A stretch of 64,000 nucleotides of DNA, taken from NCBI RefSeq assembly GCF_025766255.1, contig NW_026516670.1:434001-498000 (forward strand), written 5' to 3'. Both the position numbers and the translations under genes were made by a program. Below are positions 24,193 to 34,819 of this stretch, in pieces. The DNA is from Zychaea mexicana (Eukaryota; Mucoromycota; Mucoromycetes; Mucorales; Lichtheimiaceae). The notes below the pieces were generated by a model, which was given only the letters and a program-made list of their open reading frames with translations, had not been told where the DNA came from and ran no database searches. How positions within the stretch are numbered: position 1 is the first letter of the stretch; each line of letters starts with the position of its first letter.

Positions 24193-26363
24193 CTTTTTGT
24201 CGCGGTTGGTGTTCTTCCTTTTTCTCCTTGTTCTACTTATAGCTTCTGCTTATTCAGTCTTGTATGCGTAATCCTCGTCATCAGGGATACTGACATTGTC
24301 CGCATTTCGTCTTGTTCTCGTCCCCCGCATAGATCATCCAAAGCATCTGTAGCATGAAAACTGGGTAGATAACACTAGCTGTTGCTGCTATCATATTGTT
24401 GACACCACGATATAATAAGTAGATATAATTATTTGCCACTCGTATTCGAGCCATGCAAATATCTTTTAACTGCCTCTTGCTTCTCTACATGTTGCAAATT
24501 TGAATAAGGTAAGGCAAGCCGGTCGATTTAAACCAATAAAGAGAATGAAGAAACAATGTCGCATACCTCGTATTCAAGGGATTTTAAGATTGATTGAAAG
24601 CATGTAGACGTCTAATACAAGCCTGAATCCCTTTAGCACACTTATTGTCTCGTTCCGGCTATGCGCTACCGATACATAAGTAGTACGTCATTTCCTTGCA
24701 TCCCCGGTATCAATCATGGATTGTATGGCTTTCCTTAACATGTTGACCTTCAACGTCGTTCTTACTTATATTTGGCACTTTCTTCGAAATTGTGGTCACC
24801 CTCCTCATCCTCTTGCCTTTCGCCTTTTCCCATTGCTGAAAGAAATATGTGTCATACATCGTGCCTCATACCAAGTGCAGCCGCACCAAGACACGTATCA
24901 AGTACTCCAAGGATGTCTTGGAAATCGTGGATCCGCTCCACATATTGTCAAGGCTGACAGAGTATTTTCTATGGCAACCATCAACGTAACGCTGAGGCCT
25001 TCTTGAGAAGTAGGAAGCAGTTTGGGGATAAACAAATTGTTACTAAGGTGGATGTTTGCTGGGGTTTAGATATACTAAATGTGCTGGTTGGAGAAGAGAA
25101 GTTGTAAGTCCCGTTTGGCAGTATGCTTCTCTTTGTGACTATCAAGCACTTTTTTTGAGGATGTCCTAGCTGGGACGAGCGAGACGAATGCAATTGTGTA
25201 GTTGCGTGTCGAAATCAATTGGAGAACTCATAGCTAGAAGACACAAGACATAAGGTAACATTCCTTTCTATAAAAAGCATTTTGTATTTGGGAAAAAGGC
25301 ATGACGCCATGCTCTTAGTAAATAATAAACGAAAACAATGGATCCTTTGCACCTGTGCTTTGTAGTTTCTATGTTTATGATTTTGGATTTTTCTTTCTCT
25401 TACTTGCAAATGCAGCTGATCCGCACATGCCAAAGTTTGATGTGAGAAACGTGAGCTTACTGCAAACAGTGGCAAATGTATACTTATTATACAGTCAATC
25501 CTGTTTCTTTATTTTCATCCACACTTTTTGCAGCTTTTTTGGAAGCAATCCCGTTGCTGGTAAACTTAGTTAAACACACTTAAAGCCGTCCTCGTCTTTT
25601 GCAGGTCCTCACTTTTTGCAGACTCTCTTATGGAAGACCACTACAGTACTGCAAAAACGGGGGACAACTGTGGCCGATAAACTTACAGTATCGCGGATAA
25701 GACGCTGCATGCATATGTAGCTTAAAAAAAGGCGGGAATTTAACTGCACTTCTAGTAGTAAGCGCTGTCAAGCGTATGCATGCAGGATACATACATCACA
25801 CTCATACAATAAGTTACAGACACGTTGTAACGCTATCTTCAGTGCCTGATCTGCCAAGTATCTTGTAATTATATATATATAAAGAGAGAGAATAAGTACT
25901 GTACAATGTATGTAGCTACCCAATGTCAGGTCCGACGTCTGTGATATAACAGCAGATATATTGTTTTGTAATATTATGGGTTCCGTACATTTTCGTTTTA
26001 TTGGCGCATCAAACGGGGGATAGTATTTAGCTAGTTCTGTATGTGAAGTGCTTCATCACAATACCTATACTAGGTCTAGGACTTTCCGACGTATAATTAT
26101 CGTTCTTTGAAGGAGAATATCATTTTCATCACACACACCTTATTCACTTTGCAGCAAGTGCTCATAAACGATATGTAAAAAAGGCTGGCTGCTGTGCATC
26201 ATCCATAATTTGCAGAATCAACTGTAGATATGAGTATAGCCAAATGAGTGCATATTGCATGAGCTAAACATTATTACTAAAATTTTATGGAATATCATTT
26301 TGAGGTACTTTGATGCTAATTGGGGTTAGGATTTGACACAGATATACGCTATACAGTTATTAT
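24193..26363. other. Intergenic up to the array boundary, nothing recognised
   Basis: More than 2 kb without a supported gene. Short frames at 24716-25006 and 25355-25573 have no recognisable features. An AT/AG low-complexity tract (TATATATATAAAGAGAGAGA) lies at about 25872-25891. Homology to the repeated units begins near 26364. Confidence 0.4.
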
Positions 26364-26400
26364 ATAATATTTCAATATGTACAGAAAACCTATGTATGGC

Positions 26401-28330
26401 TTAATCTGTAACTGTTGCGGGTTGATCGTCAAGGGTGAGTTCGCTATCGACTTTTCTTTTTTTCGCGTTCGTCTTTTTGGTATGGTAGAAGGAATGGCTT
26501 AGAATTGGTTGGATGGTTGATGGATGAAACGATGCGTGCTTTCAGTTTGTCTTTGTTACTGCAGCAACTCTAGTTTCTTCCTTTATACTTTTGCGGGCCC
26601 ACGCTAATTCCAGCAAATAAAAAAAGTCGCAAACAAAATTCTCTCTGCAAGTGGGGTATGGTGCCCAGTCCTCAAGCTTGGTCAGTCTGCATACATATCC
26701 TTCTGGACAATCAGCAATTAGAAACTGCATATAAAGGCCTATCAATTTTGTTTCGAAGAGATGTATGTAAGCATATTATCCAACAAACTAGGCAACAGAC
26801 CTTAACCACCTTATTTGAGTTTCGCTACACCACTAGTTTGTACCTACCAGAAAGGATGTAGCCACAAGTCCTCATGTTACGTAGCTGAGTGAAGTTGGCG
26901 CGCTCAAGATCGACCAGCATATCCTTCAATGTTTTCAGGCATTTCATGCCCAACTCCATAATTGATTTAGTGCTGCTTCGATCATTAAACGCACCAGCTT
27001 CGATGGCGCCCAACTCCATCAGCGGTGCTTTGTACAAAAGGTCAACTTTTGTGCCAACTTTTTTATGTGAAGTGGCTTCCACGGAACCAATTGAGCGCTC
27101 TTGGTTCTGAGCTTCTGATGTCGCTTTGCTGGCGTTTCCCCCACTATTGATTGTTTTGAATACGTCTTCCTATTTATTTTTAGTCCAGATGTTTTTATAT
27201 ATACCTGATAGCAGTAATAAACTCAGATGTGTCAAAGCAGCTGTCTAAAAACTCCCATGCACACTTCAGGAGATCAGACTCTGAATGCTCTTTGTCAAAA
27301 TATTTGTGGAACAGTAAACGCACGGACAGTATTGTTGATAACCGTATCTAACAAAGGTCTGCCTGCTGTAAGTCGACTTTGTACGAGTTGGCATAATCGT
27401 AAATATCACATAAGTTGTTCTAGTAAAAGCAAGAGAAAAGGAAAAAGGTTAATTCAATATTCTGATTCGGGGTACTGTGACAAAATTTCCTCACTTTTTC
27501 TCCAAATGATACAGCGAATTCTTCAAGTTCTGCAGGTAGAGAGCATCATTAATAAATAAAAATCTTTAAACTTAATTTTTTAAAAAGATATATCATTTCG
27601 AAATTAAAAATTGATTAATTAATTTTTAATTTCTTTGAAAAAAATAATTATTTTTTTCGGATAGACAAAAAATTAAAAAATTTTTTATGGAAAAACAATT
27701 ATCTGTGAATTCTGCAATACCCAAAATTAAAATTTTGGTTGAGAATTCAGAACCTTTTTCTTCTTTAAAAAAGAACCATAAAAAGAAGCACTTCGTAAGT
27801 TAAGAACTTACGAATTTTTTTAAGGTTCAACAATGCTCAGAGATGGCACCTTTGGAGCACAAAATCTGCGGATTTCCTTGAGTTCATCGTTGTCAAAATA
27901 TTCTTTCCACGCGATGTCCGAGGGATCAAAGATCACCGAGTGAACAGGACTTTCAAAGGACATACAAGACAGAGATTAATATCAATCCGGTGTACAATCA
28001 TTGATCGTTGTGTAGACTTACTGTTCGAATTCGGCTTTCGTTACCAACTTCGCCATTTGCTCCTCGACAAACTTCCCACTCTTCAACTTCCACATCTTGT
28101 TCTTCTGGATAGACGCGTACAGATCTGCGACTTTCTTCTTATCCTCTACACTTAGTTTTTTTGGAATATCTGCGGATGAGGTCGAAGTAGTAGTGGAGCT
28201 TGCGGCGGCGGCAAAGGAGGTAGTAGGAGTAGTAGTGGAGCTACTTGCTCGCGTTCTGTGCGCACTAAGAATTGCCACAGCAACTTCCCCCCAGCTCGGG
28301 TTTCCTTTTCGCTTGATTTGAGTTTTGTAA
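26401..28330 (-). pseudogene. Gene H, C-terminal exons, unit 1 left arm
   Basis: Host-type intron-containing gene. Minus-strand exons: about 28330-28023 (Ser/Thr-rich, then KMWKLKSGKFVEEQM), about 27950-27833 (PVHSVIFDPSDIAWKEYF, ending SIVEP), 27529-27495, 27419-27205, 27169-26848 (KKVGTKVDLLYKAPLMELG, then MKCLKTLKDMLVDLE) and 26738-26401 (LIADCPEGYVCRL; acceptor GATAG). The block order (WKL...G.VEE, HPVHS.I.D, DLLY...ELG, TLKDML, GYVCRL) resembles, from memory, a Mucorales protein family of unknown function. Breaks: the SIVEP exon ends in a stop followed by an AT-rich block, and a TGA at 26542-26544 truncates the last exon before a stop at 26401. Its 5' exons lie beyond the transposon at 32432-32668. 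Confidence 0.6.
27560..27832. repeat. AT-rich block inside gene H, possible MITE or intron
   Basis: About 270 bp, very AT-rich, between two gene H exons. One end carries the perfect palindrome TTCGTAAGTT-CTTAACTTACGAA-like sequence, and the other end has runs of AATTAATTAATT. The same block occurs in every arm (for example 35310-35600, 41475-41750, 49430-49700, 62215-62490). It could be an intron, since GTAAG sits in the palindrome, or an inserted foldback element. The stop just before it favours insertion. Confidence 0.4.
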
Positions 28331-28548
28331 TAGTATTTTGGCGTCCTGCTATTAGTTATCTAACTAATTATAATCTACTAGCTGTAATATAGATAATAGA
28401 ATTACTATGATCGGTATAACCATCAGTGGCCGAATTAATTATTGATTTACAATAAAAATAATAAAAATTGAATTTTTTTATTTATATTGGTAGCCTCCCA
28501 CAAGAAAAAAAAGAGCGATTGTTTAAAGTATATAACAACAAATAAAAA

Positions 28549-30037
28549 TGAACACAATACAACACAACACACTGAACAACTCGATATTGAAATTAAAAAT
28601 TTAATTGATATTAAATGGACTTTTCTTGATAAATCTTAGCCTGAAATGCAACATAGATTTAATCATAGAACAGCTATTAAAGATATGAAGAATGATACAA
28701 TAAATGATATAAAGGATGTATTACTTAATAGATTTGGATTTATACCTGTATTTTATTTTCTTACAGTTTTATATGGAAATATTGAATATCCAGGGCCATA
28801 CCGCAAGATTGAAAAAGGACTTGCATTATTATATCATATGGTATCAGGTGTATCAGGAAAGGATATGTATACTGTTATGCCATATGCAACATTTTATGAT
28901 TTATATAAGCGGTTCTGGATTACTAACTATAATGAATTGAATAAAAAGGTAAAACAAGATCTTGATAGTATGTTCTCATCACCACGTATTCGCATTCTAT
29001 CAGCAATAATAAACAATCCAGATGGTTTTAAGAATGTTACACTATTTATTGATGAACATGATAGTAAAATAAAGTATAATAAACCAAATGAGTCACATTC
29101 ATAATTATATTCATATAAATTAAAAAGGCCAGCTGTACGTACACAACTTATACAGGATATGAATGAAATAATTACACATGTTTCAGTATCTGAAAAATGG
29201 GCTATCAGAAATGATGGTACTATGTTTATTATATGAAACTATATAAAAAAATAAGTGAGGCAGATTGTTTAGGAATGGATGGTGGATATAACTTATTTAT
29301 ACAAAAGTTTAAAGATAATGCGACAGATGCTGGATATAGTTTTTATGATTGTAATTTTTTACATCCCATAAGAAAAGAACCAGGACAAAAGTTAACAATC
29401 AATGAGACATACTTTAATAACAAGTTTGGATCATTTCGTTCAGCAATAGAAGCACAGTTCTCTATGTTAGGCTCTAAATTTGAACGATTTAATAATAATC
29501 GTGCAGCATTGCAAATAACCGATATAAGATATTATAATATTCAGTTTCATGTTGCTTGTATTCTTACTAATATATGGCGATTTGTAAATAAGTATAATAT
29601 AGAGGTACAACCACATCATAAATTATGGTATGGAAAAGATTTTGAATTCCTAAGTAAGAAAAATAAACTTGACTTAGTATTTTCAAATGAGCAAAAAGTA
29701 AATACTGAATATAACAAAATGGTTGACATGGCAGCAGAAATATCTACAGCTTAACATTAATCAATCAATAGATATGGCTATAGATAGTGAGGACGAAACT
29801 GAAAATAATAAATCTAAACGCAAGAGAAAAAATCAAAGAGAACAGAGAAATATAGAACATAGTAATTCATATGAAATTGAGAAGATTGTAGGATATATGT
29901 ATACTGATAATAAGTACATATTTGAGGTTAAGTGGGTTAGATATAGTGTAAAGGATAATAGTTGGTTATCAGTTGATAAGGTTAATTCCCCAGAAATGCT
30001 ACATGAATATATGGCCACACATGGTATTCAGCTCTAA
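28549..30037 (+). pseudogene. DDE (Harbinger-type) transposase with chromodomain, unit 1 left arm
   Basis: Transposase of the DDE_Tnp_4 kind. Recognisable in order: an N-terminal helical region (QHRFNHRTAIKDMK), the first catalytic Asp block VTLFIDEHDSKI, the second Asp block CLGMDGGYNLFI, the third acidic block FRSAIEAQFSMLGSKF with the Glu, a basic patch (KSKRKRKNQREQR), and a C-terminal chromodomain (YEIEKIVGYMY, then FEVKWVRYS and DNSWL). Breaks in this copy: a start-region frame change, TAA at about 29102-29104, a frameshift near 29232 and a 1 bp insertion near 29731. No MITE is present. It converges with the Rep gene, their 3' ends meeting at about 30034-30037. Confidence 0.8.
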
Positions 30038-31830
30038 ACTAATATCTTACTTATTTGCTTATTAAAAAATCTCATATTGAAACTGACCGCATCAACCTTT
30101 CGTTTACTTGCCCAATTATATTTATGTTTTATGCATTCATTAGTTATACTTGTACTTATATTAGTATGTGTTGATTTATTTTTGACGTCAGTTTCTTTTG
30201 TTATATCTATATCATCTATCATAGCCTGTTTTATATTCTTATGCTTTTTAAAATATTCTTTTGGCTGTATTTCTTCTACTATTTGCTGGTTTCTCCATTT
30301 GTTTTTAATGTGTCTTCTTTTCTTTTTACGTTTTGGTATATTATTTGGTATGTTGCAGTCACTGCTTTTCTCTGATTCAAATGTACTTACATCTATATAT
30401 TTATGTTTCTCTATATCTCCTGGTGGGTTTTCCCAATCAGTAGTATCATTTTCAACATCATCACATTTTATATCATTAAACACATCTTACCAATGCCTAC
30501 AATCTGCTGATGGTGGTACCTTTACAGTTGACCATCCTCTATTATTTTGTTGAGGCGGTTTATGTTGTTTATTGTTCTGTGTATTATTACTATTATGTTT
30601 TTCTTCTTGTTCCTTCATATATTCTTCTGTATCAGCTAATTCTTATAGTTCCTCTACTGTTTTATCCATCGGTGTATATTTTTTAATATCATCCTGACCA
30701 CTATTATGTGCATAACGGATAAATGTATGCTGATCTTGGTATTCGTTTCGAATTCACCTTTGTATAAGTCCTCATATATATCCATGTTTTCATAATACAT
30801 GAATTTATTTTCATAATCCTTCACCTTCATTGTGTATGGATTCCATATTATATGACCTTTACGGTTCTTATCAACATAGATAATATATAAACGATTGAGC
30901 GTTGGCTCTAACTCATATACTGATTTGTTTTTGTATAACATGTGCGGCATATAGTTACTATTCAGTATTATTGGCATATTTTTCTTTTTAGTTATTGACT
31001 TTGTGAATTTGCCATTAAGTTTTAACTGTGTTCCTTCTAACATTTGGTTTCTGTTTCTTCATTATACATAAAATCATAATCATCATCCTTATAATCTGAC
31101 TAATCATTTTCTTTATTCATTAGATATGCTCGATGACCACCTTGTTCTAATACATCAATGTTATATGTCTTACCTACATTTGATGGACCTACAATCCAGT
31201 ATTGTGGTATCTTATTTTTACCACCAAACATTGTTTCAATACCAAACATAGACCACATATGTAATTTATTTCCAGGGTTATTTTCCATATCTGCATCATG
31301 AAAGTAAGAATTTAAATTTGATTTTACAGTATCATATTTCCATAGCAATTCTGGATATATTTCAGTAGCCTTCCACATATTAAGCTGCTTAGTAATTAAC
31401 TGATATCCAAGTAACTGTTGGTGCATTTTTCTGGTTCTAATTTCATAATTTGATCCATATCATAACAAATATAATCTTTTCCTTTCATACAATAGCTAAT
31501 AGACTTTTGTGGATTACCACCTGGTTTAATATTTGGACTAACACCATCAATAGTAAAGAATTTACGTGCTGTTTTTGTGTCGAACCGCTCATCCATTTGT
31601 ATCCATATGTGTACATGTTTCTCATTGGTTTCTGGTGCAATTTCATCACATGCAATTGCCTTTTCAATTCGATAACCAATACGTTCATGTTTTATAAAGC
31701 ATTCCATGATTTGCTCTTTTGTTAAATGGAAGTCCTTATAAATATATGTGAACAGCCCTTTAGTATTTTGGAATCGGAATTCTTTGCCGCCCTGCAAGGA
31801 ATCTACACCAGAGGTGTTACCCTCTAACAT
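30034..31830 (-). pseudogene. CRESS-type Rep (HUH endonuclease plus SF3 helicase), unit 1
   Basis: Replication initiator like those of geminivirus-related single-stranded DNA viruses. On the minus strand, the N-terminal piece (31830-31396) has motif I LFTYIYKDF, motif II HVHIWIQ with the HUH-type His pair, a GRS-like ARKFFTIDGVSPNI and motif III YCMKGKD with the nicking Tyr. A second frame (31426-31100) holds Walker A GPSNVGKT. Beyond it lie a Walker B-like YDFMYNEE and, at 31043-30654, motif C PIILNSN. The last piece (30483-30034) is Lys/Arg-rich (KRKKKRR). Breaks: a frame change near 31400-31445, TAG at 31100-31102, a frame change near 31043 and stops near 30490-30660. The TAG and downstream breaks are shared with the unit 2 copy. 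In viruses such proteins nick and join DNA at the origin; activity here is not expected from these copies. Confidence 0.82.
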
Positions 31831-32141
31831 TGCATCGGAAAATTGAGGATTTGAGGATTTGAGGATTTGAGGATTTGAGGATTTGAGGAACTCACATATT
31901 CTCGGATTCTTCTAATTATTTTATTGCGTGCATTATCTTTAGTTTTTTTATCTACTTTAGCCTGTGTAAGGTCTTTTTCGAGTTCTGACCTCAGTTGTGT
32001 GACAAGAGGCTCATACTCAATATGCTGATGGTTTTCAGCAAGGTGTTCTGCTCTTTCAATTAAGAGCGTCAATATAACTCCTAAAATAGGAACAAATTCA
32101 GCCATAATGGCTAAGAATGCGAGAAGGTTGAGTTGGTTCAT
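31824..32141 (-). CDS. Small membrane-anchored ORF overlapping the Rep start
   Basis: About 106 residues from the Met at 32141 (MNQLNLLAFLAIMAEFVP). The first 27 residues form one hydrophobic helix. An acidic/basic coiled region follows (PLVTQLRSELEKDLTQAKVD, then RNKIIRRIREYV), and a C-terminus encoded by the octamer repeats (SSNPQIL). Its stop and the Rep start overlap (ATGTTAG), an arrangement of compact polycistronic elements. I do not recognise a family. Open in unit 1, frameshifted in unit 2. Confidence 0.45.
   Translation of the reverse strand: MNQLNLLAFLAIMAEFVPILGVILTLLIERAEHLAENHQHIEYEPLVTQLRSELEKDLTQAKVDKKTKDNARNKIIRRIREYVSSSNPQILKSSNPQILNFPMQC
31843..31889. repeat. Octamer direct repeats (TTGAGGAT)x5-6 upstream of Rep
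   Basis: Six head-to-tail copies of TTGAGGAT, the last imperfect, end 13 bp upstream of the Rep start codon. Rep-family replicons carry short direct repeats (iterons) near the origin that the Rep protein binds. Here the position and unit size fit, but no conserved nonanucleotide stem-loop was found beside them. Unit 2 has one copy fewer. Confidence 0.7.
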
Positions 32142-32431
32142 GTCGATTGTTGAAGTAATAAAGATAAGAAATATAACAAATATATTTTGCTTTATATTCT
32201 GTGGTGTTATTTTTATATTTACAAAAAATTCAATTTTTATTTTTTTCAAAAATTTAAATATATGCATGCCAAGACATTCGTGCATGAATTATTTCAATAA
32301 AAATTAATTTGGCTATCCTGACATATCTTAGCTAATAAGCTATCTAGGGTTACTAGATTGCATTAAAATCATCATAACTATGGCCGGTCCCCTTTGTTTG
32401 TTGTAAGGAACGCGAGCTTTTACTCACAAAC

Positions 32432-32668
32432 TCAACGTTTTTTCATTCTGCAGGCTTGTCGAAAGCAATTGCTCCATTTGCTCTGATAGTCCTCTTCAAT
32501 ATCACTGTACTCGGCAATAAACGAGCAGTTCTGTTTAACATAGGACTGTAGTGTAGCATTGGTGTTCGCTTCTAAGTAATTCAGTGCATCTTTACAAATG
32601 GATTAGTTGAGTAGGAATGCTAAGGCCCGAATACGCTTACTTTGAAGCAGAGGATTTGCTGTTTCCAT
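32432..32668 (-). pseudogene. Gene H, 5' exons, unit 1 centre
   Basis: Two short exons on the minus strand, 32668-32641 and 32589-32432, separated by a 51 bp GT-AG intron. Joined, they begin METANPLLQNALNYLEANT and continue to EEDYQSKWSNCFRQAC before a stop at 32432-32434. GC content and intron structure match the host, not the AT-rich transposon. It probably represents the N-terminus of gene H, cut off from its C-terminal exons by the Rep/transposase element. The linkage is inference. Confidence 0.45.
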
Positions 32669-32989
32669 GGTGATGTCACTGTTGCTGTTAGTTACCAATG
32701 GTGTCTGTGAACAATGCTGCGTGTTTGGATCGTAATTTGATTTTTACTATTTATGACGCTTCGCAGTCACACGTTACAAACGTGATTTGACGCAATGTGG
32801 TTTACATATGCAGTCAGTGAAACCATTTTCTTGTAACTCTTTGCCTGTGTGCCGTTTACTCTTTTTCATCTATCTTTCAGTCCTCTAAGGGGGCTCTCTT
32901 GTGGATAAATGCCGCTTGATCTCCCAAGTGGTTATTGATGCATACCTAGAAGGGCAAACTTTGTGCTTTCAACGTCCCTCTCAATCTCT
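32669..32989. other. Host-like spacer before the right arm
   Basis: About 320 bp of host-like composition, presumably the upstream region of gene H. No open frame was recognised. At 32990 it joins abruptly to the truncated 3' end of the right-arm transposase, which marks a rearrangement breakpoint. Confidence 0.45.
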
Positions 32990-34605
32990 GGAATTAAACT
33001 TTTCAACTGTTAACCAACTATTATCCTTTACACTATATCCAACCTACTTAACCTCAAATATATACTTATTATCAGTATACACATGTCCTACAATCTTCTC
33101 AATTTCATATGAATTACTATGTTCTATATTTCTCTGTTCTCTTTGATTTTTTCTCTTGCGTTTAGATGTATTATTTTCAGTTTCGTCCTCACTATCTATA
33201 GCCATATCTATTGATTGATTAATGTTAAGCTGTAGAAATTTCTGCTGCATGTCAACCATTTCGTTATATTCAGTATTCACTTTTTGCTCATCTGAAAATA
33301 CTAAGTCAAGTTTGTTTTTCTTACTTGGGAATTCACAATCTTTTCCATACCATAATTTATGATGTGGTTGTACCTCTATATTATACTTATTTACAAATCG
33401 CCATATATTAGTAAGAATACAAGCAACACGAAACTGAATACTATAATATCTTATATCAGTTATTTGCAGTGCTGCACGATTATTATTAAATCGTTCAAAT
33501 TTAGAGCCTAACATAGAGAACTGTGCTTCTATTGCTGAGCGAAATGATCCAAACTTGTTATAACGTATGTCTCATTGATTGTTAACTTTTGTCCTGGTTC
33601 TTTTCTTATAGGATGTAAAAAATTACGATCATAAAAACTATATACAGCATCTGTCGCATTATCTTTAAACTTTTGTATAAATAATTTATATCTACCATCC
33701 ATTCCTAAACAATCTGCCTCACTTATTTTTTTATATAGTTTCATATTAATAAACATAGTACCATCATTTCTGATAGCCCATTTTTCAGATACTGAAACAT
33801 GTGTAATTATTTCATTCATATCCTGTATAAGTTGTGTACGTCTAGCTGGCCTTTTTAATTTATATGAATATAATTGTGAATGTGACTCATTTGGTTTATT
33901 ATACTTTATTTTACTATCATGTTCATCAATAAATAGTGTAACATGCTTAAAACCATCTGGATTGTTTATTATTGCTGATAGAATGCGAATACGTGGTGAT
34001 GAGAACATACTATCTAGATCTTATTTTACCTTTTTATTCAATTCATTATAGTTAGTAATCCAGAACCGCTTATATAAGTCATAAAATGTTGCATATGGCA
34101 TAATAGTATGCATATCCTTTCCTGATACACCTGATACTATATGATATAATAATGCAAGTCCTTTTTCAATCTCGCGGTATGGCCCTGGATATTCAATATT
34201 TCCATATAAAACTGTAAGAAAATAAAATACAGGTATAAATCCAAATCTATTAAGTAATACATCCTTTATATCATTTATTGTATTACTCTTCATATCTTTA
34301 ATAGCTGTTCTATGATTAAATCTATGTTGCATTTCAGGCCAAGATTTATCAAGAAAAGTCCATTTATTATCAATTAAATTTTTAATTTCAATATCGAGTT
34401 GTTTAGTGTGTTGTGTTGTATTATGTTCGACGGATATTTTGGGATATTTGTTTATCCAAAACTTTTTTACATATTTATAGTTATTTTAAATTTTTTGTTA
34501 TGATTATAAATATATGTAACATCAAGAAACCAATATTATATTTATGGATGAAAAAAAATATTTCATTTATTTTTTATTTGCTCAATTAAGAATATCCATC
34601 TTCAT
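32990..34605 (-). pseudogene. Chromodomain DDE transposase, unit 1 right arm
   Basis: Same gene as at 28549, inverted. Blocks seen: FIDEHDSKI, CLGMDGRYKLFI, chromodomain start YEIEKIVGHVY. Breaks: MITE inserted after the second codon, TAA at about 34020-34022, a frameshift in the segment just before the catalytic Glu block (near 33556), TAG replacing the Trp codon in the chromodomain (33041-33043) and loss of the final codons at the arm boundary. Confidence 0.75.
34429..34600. mobile_element. 172 bp MITE at the transposase start, unit 1 right arm
   Basis: Non-coding AT-rich insertion with 10 bp terminal inverted repeats GAYGGATATT (one mismatch) and a 3 bp target duplication (GAA on the transposase strand). 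The empty site is seen at 28549-28554 and 63225-63230. It splits the transposase right after ATGAA. Confidence 0.8.
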
Positions 34606-34819
34606 TTTTATTTTTGTTATATACTTTAAACAATCGCTCTTTTTTTTCTCATGGGAGGCTACCGATATAAATAAAAAAATTCAATTTTTATTATTTTTAT
34701 TGTAAATCATAATTAATTCAGCCACTGATGGTTATACCGATCATAGTAATTCTATTATCTACATTACAGCTAGTAGATTATAATTGGTTAGACAACTAAT
34801 AGTAGGACGCCAAACTACT

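Larger units (their letters stand above)
26364..29989. repeat. Inverted arm, unit 1 left
   Basis: Matches the reverse complement of 32990-36790. The outer limit is where CATATTGAAATATTATA stops matching (left continues ATAATAACTG, right continues CAGGATTTTT). The inner limit is within the transposase chromodomain codons, after GTTAATTCC. It lacks the 172 bp MITE and a short GTTTTTGCCAAGAC segment present in other arms. Confidence 0.8.

Noticed and set aside
27227..27559. 110-residue plus-strand frame repeated in every arm
   Set aside because: It is antisense to the gene H exons and their introns; the minus strand has matching splice sites and family-like blocks.
28097..28321. Val/Glu-rich frame antisense to the first gene H exon
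   Set aside because: Mirror of the Ser/Thr codons on the coding strand; no independent support.
30038..30062. TAATATCTTAC near the Rep 3' end as a CRESS nonanucleotide nick site
   Set aside because: It differs from the usual TAATATTAC, has no flanking stem, and lies at the far end of Rep from the octamers.
31450..31725. Plus-strand frame opposite the Rep HUH domain
   Set aside because: Antisense shadow; the minus strand holds all Rep motifs.
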